Shown: one piece after another, positions 56,136 to 64,000 of the stretch
Position numbering within the stretch: position 1 is the first letter of the stretch
Layout: each line of letters begins with the position of its first letter
Origin: Nymphaea colorata
Taxonomy: Eukaryota > Streptophyta > Magnoliopsida > Nymphaeales > Nymphaeaceae
DNA: 64,000 nt
Reading direction: 5' to 3'
Assembly: GCF_008831285.2 (NCBI RefSeq)
Contig: NC_045144.1
Coordinates: 22,461,716-22,525,715, forward strand
Program-made: the position numbers and the translations under genes
Notes under the pieces: model-generated
Database searches by the model: none
What the model was told of the DNA's origin: nothing
Seen by the model: only the letters and a program-made list of their open reading frames with translations

Positions 56136-57717
56136 ATCTCTTTTTACAGAAAAGGGTTGCTCATTATAGACAAATAAGTTTCACTTAGAATTGTTTCTCT
56201 TAGAAGTTTTACTAAGAAAAGAAAGTGGTACACTATGGAAAATGCTTCTTATAGTCCAGGTATGTTTGATTTGTTGTTTTGTCTGTATTAATATGTAGTC
56301 TAATTGTACAATTAGACAACCACAGTTTCCTCCATTTGTTATTGATCCATATGCACTAGGGCAAGTTGCAATCTCTCCTTATAATTCCCTTAAGTCTAAT
56401 GCTTCCATATTCCTATTTTCTTTCTTGTAATATTTGTTGAACAAGGTTGCCTATTGCATTTTCTTTACAGCTTATGTGTGAATATCTAGAGCTTGAATGT
56501 TTTTCTTATTGTTAAGAATATAAGATGAATGTCTAGTAATGACTGATGTTTCTTTGTGCAATGCATGCATATAAGGAATTGGTATGTCCAAACAGGCACC
56601 ATTCAGATCCAAACAAGTTCCATAACAATAGGCTGTTGGAAAGCGAAACAAAGGTGGACATGTTGAATGTCTTGAAAGTGGTGTTTTCTGATCTGATCTT
56701 GTAACTAAGTTTCAGCTTGATCCTTCTGTTTTTGAAGTACATCTAAGTTTCCCTTGCAATTTATGTTTTCCATATGTATATGGTTCACATAAATATAACT
56801 ATCCTTTTGAATTTTCTAAGGCAGTGAAACATAAATAAGCAGGCACATAAATTGAAGAAAGTTAATCATACAAATATAAAATTTTGAATTCTAGTATGTA
56901 TTTTTTAGGCTGATAAATAAACAAAATATTTTGCTTAGTTGGACCCTCAAAAGTTTGTTGTTGATAGCCTTTCAACAAGTATTTGTTCCCTTTTAACTGT
57001 TATATTTACTTCATACAGTCTTTGAATTTTTCATTGTGTTAGCTTTCCCAAGAGAATTTTATTGGTTTTCATAAGAATCCTGTTGGTCTTGTTGATTGAA
57101 ACTATTCATCAGAGTGCTAGCAGTCTAACTGACCTGATTATAGGTCTATTATTGAACAGATTCATGGCTGGAGACTGACGAGTGCTGCAATAGAGACCAA
57201 GTAAAATACTGGCAACAATTTCCATTACATGGCAGATTTTGTTTGGGAGCTGCCTAGCCCCTACTCTCAGAGTGCGTATTGAAAATTTATGCTGCATATA
57301 TATATACACACACACACACACAGATATATATATATATATAATAAAATTGAATAGTGACTTTGGGATTTTAGAGTCACTGAGCCATCTAACCAGGACCGTC
57401 CCTTCTAACATGATGAATGGTTGAGAGAAAAATAAGAAAAAAAAAGTGATGGGTATGTTTGTCATCTTATATTAGTTTACACTATTTTCTATTTGATTTT
57501 CTCTCAACCATCCATCTACTTTAGATAGACAGCTTTGCTTAGAAGGCTAGATGACTCTAAATAGCCAGCGTCATCATTCACTCAATATATATATATATCT
57601 ATATATATTCACTTTGGCCTATTTATAAATTGCCAGCTGATGTTGCTAAACTGCCACTGTTTTCATTGGCAATGGCTGGTGCTCTCTCGAAAACAGTAGC
57701 AGAGCAATGTGTGGGCT
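56136..57717. other. Unassigned AT-rich DNA
   Basis: No gene seen. TA/CA microsatellites lie at 57296-57342 and 57584-57610. Confidence 0.35.
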
Positions 57718-58203
57718 GTTGTGGGCACTGGGCAATTAGTAATGAAATCAAGGAAGTCATGGACGAGCCAACAAGGCGCCAAGGGCCAAAGGGCAATGGG
57801 CGACAGATGCTCAGTAAGGCTCTTTCTCTCTCTTCTTCTTCTTCTAATTATTATTATTGTTCATATGATTAGTTTGATTTGGGCATTTCTATTTAAACTT
57901 TCTGCTTACTGTTTTAGGGATTTCAATTTGCCCCTTTTGATTACTAATTTTGGGGTTTGTGGGCACTGGGCAGTGAAATCAACTAATCAATGGATGACTG
58001 ATGAGACCACAAGGGCCAAAGGGCGATGGCTAGCTGATGCTTCATGGACGCTTACTCGCACAATAAGTCACTCTCTTCTTCTTCTTCTTCTTTGTGGTTT
58101 CTAAGATAAGTTTGATTTGGACATTTCTATTTAGGCAATTGAGATTTTTTATTACTGTTTTGAGGATTTAACTTTACCGCTTTTGGTTGCTGATTTTGGA
58201 GTC
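57718..58203. repeat. Tandem duplication of about 240 bp
   Basis: Copy 1 (about 57718-57957) and copy 2 (about 57958-58203) share GTGGGCACTGGGCA, GGGCCAAAGGGC.ATGG, a CTTCTTCTTCTT run, AGTTTGATTTGG.CATTTC and TTTTG.TTACT.ATTTTGG. Identity is moderate, so it is old. Confidence 0.8.
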
Positions 58204-58996
58204 TGAGTTTGCCCCTTATGATTTTGCTTACGTTGAAATTAATTAGACGGTCTTAAATATAATCTCCAGTGGTCAGTCTTAATTTTCTCATTTAAATGAG
58301 ATGTGTGAAGAAAGTACCTGTGTGTCTGTAGTCGTGTTAACATTGAGAATAACATTGGCACCTTAAAGATACCATTTTCTCTCTTATTTATTTTTTATCC
58401 ATCACTATAATGATTTGATTTTTCTTGTTGGGATCAATTGTAAGTTTTCCATAACTATAATTATTTGTTTTATTATAAAAGTAATTTCCAATTTAAGTCA
58501 AAAGATGTCTTATAAGATATGTATTAGTGCGCCACAGCCAAAAACTTTTAACTCCGCCTTTGCTTAAAAACCATTTCAACATGCTACAACTGACACAACT
58601 GACAACGGCTGCCATTGGCTAGCCGTTAGGGCAAAAGCCATTGCGAATAACCTTACGCTACTGCAAGTGGGCTATGGGCAAAAGTATTGGTGGTTGCGAG
58701 GAGCTAGTTTTGCACGTCAATAACAGCTACCATCAGATGTGAACTTGTTAGTAAATTGTTGTCGCTAATAAAAAAGTTTAGTTCTGTTTCAAGAAATTTT
58801 GGTAGCCAATAGATGAACTTATTAGTAAATTGTGGTTGCTAATAATTTTTGTTATTTTCCTGAATTTTTTTCAGTTTTTGTTACTTGACGTACAACGTAT
58901 CTGCCTATGGGTGACCGTCAAACACATGTTCCGCAAGTCACATGCATATTTTTAGTTAGTTGAATGCAAATAACGGGCATTTTACTAGTATGCCAA
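58204..58996. other. Unassigned DNA
   Basis: No gene. A short direct repeat, TTAGTAAATTG plus 'tggtTGCTAATAA'-type words, occurs at about 58748-58771 and 58821-58844. Confidence 0.35.
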
Positions 58997-60540
58997 GAAA
59001 ATAAAGGTAGCCTATAAAATTCATTAGAAAAGGACTGAACCAACCATTGGACTATCAGATTTAAGGATGACATATCTATATAGGAAAACTGAAATCAGAC
59101 GTCCATTTCTGTGGCCGGAAGGTTTTTTTTTTTTTTAATTTTGTTTTGTTAAAATCTGTCACAATAGAGGTTGTAGTGCAGTGAGTAGCAAGGCAGTCCA
59201 CCTTTAAGAGGTTTGAGGTTCACATCATGTAGTCGTTGTCACGACCCAGTATGCTCATGGTATGGATCGTAATAGATCCCAACACAAGCTCTGTGAACAC
59301 TAAGGGTGATGGGCACAGGTGGGAGAAAGTTGCATCTCTTCACGGGGGTGGAAAAAAACCAGTCTCCGTGAAAAATAAAAAAAGAATTATTGCTCTTCTT
59401 CAATTAATAATGCAGAAATCTAAAGTGCGTGGCAAAAATCATTTGATATCTTGGTTGAGATATTTTCGATGGCTATTCTTCAGCATGTATAAATAATTTA
59501 TTTAGTAAATTCAAAAGAGAAAAAAGGGGGAACTTTTTCTTTTTTTTCTTTTTGTGAATATGCACTCTTTAGGCCGAATGGCTTCATATATATCTCCTCC
59601 TTCCTTTTTGTTCGTCATCAGGCAGTCAGTATTTTTGTGTATTCTTCACAAAACATCTGCCTCGGTTGGGGAATGATATGTTTGAAGCTGACCTCTTCCC
59701 CCATGTTTAATGGTGGCAGTGGTGATATGATTTTCAGTTCAAGAAAGTAGTACCCATGGAAATCAAGCTGATGACATACCGTTTACATGCCAGCCGGTTC
59801 TACCAGCTATGCTACACCCTTTGTTAGAACTCCTTGAACATGTCAAATAAGTTATATGGTCGTCTAATACAGCACCTATTCCTAACCTATTTACTAAGCC
59901 TGAGCCCACTTTCGAATATAAATTTTCATTAGATCAAAATCCAGTTACTGAAACAGAATCTGAAATCCATTTAGAAACAGATCCAGACATCACTTTTGGC
60001 ATAATCCTCACCCGGATCCAAATGCTTCTGTGTTTAAGTTATACGTATCTGCCAGCATTATTTCAGCTGTCGGATTTGAAAATTCAAACCAAAACCCAGT
60101 TGGAAAAAGCGGTTCTGTTGGACATATGTTCAAATAAGAAGCTGATCACATGCATCCGTCGTCGTAGCTCTTTTTCGCTCTCCGGCATGGAGAAATGATG
60201 GAACGTGAATGGTGAACAATAATGCAACATGCTGAAGGTTATATATATTTTTAAGTCTTCATTAAACGAAGGATCCTTTAATTTGAAAAGCTAATTAAAT
60301 GACAAAAACACATTTATATATCACAAAGCACAAAATTAACAAAGGACATAATTTAATCAAACCGACAGCATCAAAATTAAGAAATATGGATCTAAAATGG
60401 AGCATTCTTTTTTTGTCCCATGATTATGATTTACTTGCATCTTTTTGAAAAAACAAATGACGGAAGAATGATAAGCGTAGAAATGGAAAGTATAGGAATG
60501 AGTGCATAATGTTTGATGTACGACATAATTTTCATAGACC
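58997..60540. repeat. Large duplicated block, copy 2
   Basis: Collinear with 36940-39650 (see copy 1). This copy lacks the hAT MITE and the adjacent 550 bp. Instead it holds a 220-bp insert at about 59168-59385. Confidence 0.85.
59168..59385 (+). mobile_element. Candidate tRNA-derived SINE
   Basis: The insert is absent from the homologous block at 37093. It starts GGTTGTAGTGCAGTGAGTAGC (box A-like), has GAGGTTTGAGGTTCACATC (box B-like) about 45 bases on, and ends in GTGAAAAATAAAAAAAG. The size and A-rich tail fit a SINE, but the boxes are imperfect and no target duplication was seen. Confidence 0.35.
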
Positions 60541-60563
60541 ACTTCTTTTGGACAAAATTTGAT

Positions 60564-60684
<121 letters not shown>

Positions 60685-60739
60685 GGTGTGTGTGTGTGTA
60701 TGTAGAGTGATTTGTAGGGAAGACCACTTGCGTAAGGGA

Positions 60740-61119
60740 TAAAAGACAGACCTCTTAAATTCACGTTAAAAGTGTTTTAAACAAAATATGAACCTTCTAA
60801 TGCATTTATAAACACTAATTTAATATAAATCTTGTTTTAACTTAAGTCATTTTTGTAAAAAAAAAATGATCTTTATAGTTTATACTTTCAAAATTTTGAT
60901 GTTATAAGAGCTGTTCATCTTGTTAGTATTAAAAACAACATAATTTAAGTAAGAAAACAACTAACTTAGTATGTATTTCTCATCAATTCATTCTTAAGAT
61001 TATATCTGTAAGGTTAGATTTCAAAAAGAAATATTTTAATAATTAATTTCAATAGGTCTGGTTTTTGTCTATTACTCAAGTGGTCTAGTTTTTACCAACT
61101 TCTCTCTCTCTCTCTCTCC

Positions 61120-61167
<48 letters not shown>

Positions 61168-61545
61168 GGAGAGAGAGAGAGAAATTGGTAAAGATCTGAC
61201 ACATAGGTCAATGATAAAAACTAGACTTTAATTTTTTGTTAAAAAATATTCTAAATAAAATATAAACATCCTAATATATTTATAAAAACTATTTTGATAT
61301 AAAACATGATTTGAATTAAGTTGGTTTTATGAAAAATGTTCAAGTTCCTATTATCAAAATGTTGATGCTATCAAAGCAATTCATTTTTGCTTAAGCACTA
61401 CTAAAACCTAAAAAATGATCAACTTAATATACATTTTTCATCAACCTAACTTAAGTAAGATTACATTAGTAAGGTTAGATTTTAATAAAAACACTAAATA
61501 TCATATTTAGAGGGTCCGGTTTTTGTCCCTAACCAGTTAGTCTGA
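60740..61545. repeat. Tandem duplication of about 350 bp around a TA palindrome
   Basis: Copy 1 (about 60740-61090) and copy 2 (about 61195-61545) share, in order, AAAATAT.AAC.T.CTAAT.TATTTATAAA, TTAACTTAAGT.-type words, CAAAATTTTGATG.TAT, TCAT...AACTTA.TA, GTAAGGTTAGATTT and GGTC.GGTTTTTGTC. Identity is roughly 70%. Each copy is preceded by a TA array. Confidence 0.7.
61093..61190. repeat. Near-perfect palindrome with CT/TA/GA core
   Basis: The left arm TTACCAACTT(CT)nCCCTCTCAT and the right arm ATGAGAGGGAG(AG)nAAATTGGTAA are reverse complements around a (TA)n centre. This can form a long hairpin or cruciform. Confidence 0.92.
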
Positions 61546-61944
61546 TTCTACCCTTAGCTATCGAAACAACTGGGACCCCCAAAACCAGACTCAGGCCAGC
61601 AGGGCCTGGTGGTTTTTTTAGTAGCAGGGCCAGTTTGGCCCGATGGTTTTTTTTAGTTGGGCCAGCCCATGTGTCAAATAACCTGCCCAAGACCAGCTCA
61701 TTATGGACCCGGTACCAAACTACCCATGAGGTACCCGGCCCATTCCCCACCCTTAGTCGGGTGCTTTGTGGTTTGGAAGTTCAATATTAATGTTGGTACC
61801 AACACATTCTTTTCGCAAGAAAGGATAAAGTGGTGGTGGTGGTGATCGAAGGGGAAGTTTCACGTACCTTTGGTGAAGAAACAAAGGTCTACGTATCTTA
61901 ACAGTAACTTGTAGAAAGAAAGAAATGCATGCTTACATGATTGT
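61546..61944. other. GC-richer repeat-like patch, then unassigned DNA
   Basis: 61550-61760 is rich in GGCCCA, GGTACCCGG and CAGCCCATG words. A similar patch lies at 36650-36780 (CCAGCCCATCA, GGTACCCAACCCGG). This suggests a dispersed repeat; no termini were found. Confidence 0.35.
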
Positions 61945-62135
61945 AGAGGGGTGGTTAAGTCTGACCAACAAGTCAAGACAACTCGGATTCAACTTCAACT
62001 CGCTAGAAACAACTTGACTTGCGAGTTGACTTGTTTATAAACAAGTTAATTTCAAGTTTAAATTTATATTTGAAATGTTAAAGAAGTCAAGCTCGAGTTG
62101 TAAAACAAGTTAACAAGTTAAATGAGTTAAACCAA
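61945..62135. repeat. hAT-MITE-like repeat fragment
   Basis: AACTCGGATTCAAC, TTGAAATGTTA..GAGTCAA and 'ctcgagttgtaaaac' words align with the left half of the MITE at 37102-37531, in the same orientation. Confidence 0.5.
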
Positions 62136-62497
62136 ATATATATATATACACACACGCACATACATATATATATTCATATTGTGAAGCCAGATTTTTTAGT
62201 TGGATATGACTTGTCATCATTCATATTCAAATCCCAATTCGAATCTGAGTTAGTATATGAGTATCCAAAAAAAATAGATGCAGTTAAAAATATATTTGAT
62301 TCAAATCTGATTCATTGATATCCCTACAAATGAACATCTGATTTGCTAAATACGTTGGACTTGTTTGCATGGCGTTGCTTCTAGGGCATGGTGGCACGTA
62401 TGTAGTGGAATTGTTCAATAGAGGTGGTTCGGTTGGAAATTCGATCCATATCCACTATATTGGCATCCCCATTTTTGCCCCGACAATTTCCTGTTTG

Positions 62498-62499
<2 letters not shown>

Positions 62500-62534
<35 letters not shown>
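62500..62534. repeat. (TA)n microsatellite
   Basis: A pure TA run of about 34 bases. Confidence 0.95.
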
Positions 62535-62537
<3 letters not shown>

Positions 62538-63039
62538 ACTATAGTTGAATCGATTCCAAATTATAAGTTTTTCAATAGTCTTAAAACATGTGACAAAAAA
62601 TTTAATCATTCATCAAAATATTCTTATTATATATCCAAATGAAGAGTTGATTTCAGAACATGAGTTTGCCGACACTTTGCAGCAGCTAGAACTTATGGAA
62701 TGACCGACTGTAGACTTGGAGCCGACAGAGGTGATGACAAAAAGCACCCGCAATTTAATGAGAAAAACAGCTCCATATAACAAGAATAATTCAAAGGGTG
62801 TCAATTGCTGTCACCACCAGCTTCCTCACCCCGGTAATAATTAATTTAAGAATGGCCCACCAACTTGATGCTTGGCATACGATCTATTTGCATTGACCGA
62901 ACCGGTACAGGAAATTAGCCTTCATTTCAAAGGTACTTTTCCTAATCCTTTTTACTGGACAATGACTGTGTTGGGGTTAGGCCCCCAGCCTTTTATTCCA
63001 ATAAAATGGAGTAATATGTACAACAACAATGGGTCCGCA
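62535..63039. other. Unassigned DNA
   Basis: On the minus strand near 62804-62740 the words TPFELFLLYGAVFLIKLR resemble the TPFELVYG region of gypsy integrases, but the similarity stops within 20 residues. Nothing else is supported. Confidence 0.25.
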
Positions 63040-64000
63040 CAGGACCTTAAAACGTAGTATTACTTCCTTTTCGTGGATCCCACATGTTATCATGGTGATT
63101 GCATTTCCTATACAATCCATTGGCTGGAATAATTGACCAAAGGTTAATAACTTCAGCAGGAGGCCGTCCCTTGTTAATAGTAAGCCTAATAAGAAAACTA
63201 TTGCTCATGGAAATGTTGTTCACAATTTTTGTGCCATGTTTAATGTTGCTGCGTAGGTGATGCTTCCAATCTCCATCATTGGCCAAAATGTAAATGCACC
63301 CAGAGTTGTCCTCAATGTCCACCAAGTGCCCAACGCATTCCATTAGAATCTCTATCTCCCACCATCCAATGTCATTCTCAAACCAACAGGCCAAACAAAA
63401 ATGGAATTGTCCACAAGCGTCTCTAATGAGACCAGCCACTCCTCTTCTGCCACCCTTACTCCACAAGGTAATGTTGATTTCTACCCATCAATCATCCTAT
63501 TTAACTCCATTGCTCCATAGAATCCCAAGTAGAGACAATTACAGATTTTAACCAACTAAGTTCTTTTGCATTGAAAATTCCACTAGTAATCACTGCAGTG
63601 TGCTCAAAGCCATTCTGCCAAGTTGCCAATTGGTATATCACCCTTATGCTCGATGTGATTGCGAGTCTTCTAGATGAACCATATTGCCATATGGAAGTTG
63701 TCTTTCCAACATTTATTAAGCAGTTTGTCTTTGAAGTCCTTCTTATGCCACCAGATGAGCCCTTGCATTAAGTTTGGGGGACTCCTATGCCACTGCTTAG
63801 CCCTCCCAAATTTTTCAAAAATGTATGTCCATATAAACCGAGCTCCCTTGTAGTTGAAAAAAAGGTGTTTGATGTCTTCAATCTCTTGCTTGCAAATTAG
63901 GCACCTAGAAGCAAGTGACCAGCCTTGCTTGTGCACAAACCCACCAATAGGTAGACGACCTAAAACACCTAAATAAACAAACCAGGTGGCCCTTGGTCAT
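63040..64000 (-). mobile_element. LINE relic: zinc-binding region and RNase H, minus strand
   Basis: Reading downward from 64000, 63936-63670 gives GWSLASRCLICKQEIEDIKH and LFFNYKGARFIWTYIF, the zinc-binding C-x2-C...E-x-x-x-HLFF block of plant LINE ORF2. 63466-63047 then gives SKGGRRGVAGLIRDACGQFH and a downstream helix-rich part, matching the RNase H-like domain (G-x-x-G-x-x-G-x-x-RD-x-x-G) found at the end of many plant LINEs. The rest of the element lies beyond the window. A stop separates the two frames. Confidence 0.78.

Noticed and set aside
62613-62804. Gypsy integrase fragment (TPFELFLLYG)
   Set aside because: Similarity covers fewer than 20 residues and the flanks do not continue it, so it is noted only under unassigned DNA.

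Overview
This is nuclear DNA of a flowering plant. The evidence is a legume-lectin receptor kinase, spliced exons of a MUN/DUF810 (PATROL1-type) protein, many Ty1/copia, Ty3/gypsy and L1-type LINE remains, a hAT-type MITE, long (TA)n arrays and AT-rich intergenic DNA. I cannot name the species. A run of 100 N at 34657-34756 marks an assembly gap. I see no intact host gene. The only long intact reading frame belongs to a retrotransposon.

Layout. 1-300: end of a dispersed 'CTCGAG/CAAGTCGAGC' repeat. 570-6750: an L-type lectin receptor kinase broken by two frameshifts and by a copia element (Copia-1, 1616-5832) sitting in the juxtamembrane region. 7943-11953: three copia relics in both orientations. 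11955-18080: a LINE relic split by a second copia element (Copia-2, 12899-17768, TSD GAGTT). 18080-21690: mostly unassigned AT-rich DNA. 21690-24800: LINE tail, copia relic, hAT-like repeat and minisatellites. 25430-26680: a promoter or 5'UTR-like stretch with a 324-bp tandem duplication and one candidate first exon. 27340-30672: LINE with ORF1, endonuclease and an internally deleted ORF2. 30371-31975: a second copy of the LINE-tail/copia block, with a longer copia relic. 32261-33345: PATROL1-like pseudogene exons. 34757-35370: copia gag relic. 36940-39650: a block duplicated at 58997-60540, carrying a hAT MITE in this copy only. 41346-43610: tandem duplication, minisatellite, gypsy-type LTR and an inverted repeat around them. 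44917-45166: a small TIR element. 46125-46257: possible ABCA-transporter exon. 49903-55096: Copia-3, minus strand. 55640-56135: an unidentified coding-like stretch. 57718-58203 and 60567-61545: tandem duplications and TA arrays. 63040-64000: minus-strand LINE relic running off the window.

Copia-3 stands out. Its two 165-bp LTRs are identical by eye, its TSD (TGTTT) is perfect, its primer-binding and polypurine sites are intact, and one 1401-codon gag-pol frame has every catalytic motif. It looks like a very recent insertion and possibly a mobile-competent element. Copia-1 and Copia-2 have LTRs about 5-6% different and degraded genes, so they are older. Copia-1 is also internally deleted from gag into protease.

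History by nesting: LINE insertion, then Copia-2 into it. Separately, LecRK, then Copia-1 into it. A LINE-tail plus copia-relic block was duplicated (22255-23475 and 30371-31565). A roughly 2-kb non-coding block was duplicated (36940-39650 and 58997-60540) and the copies then gained different small elements. No host genes here form a pathway; the window is mainly a record of transposition and local duplication.
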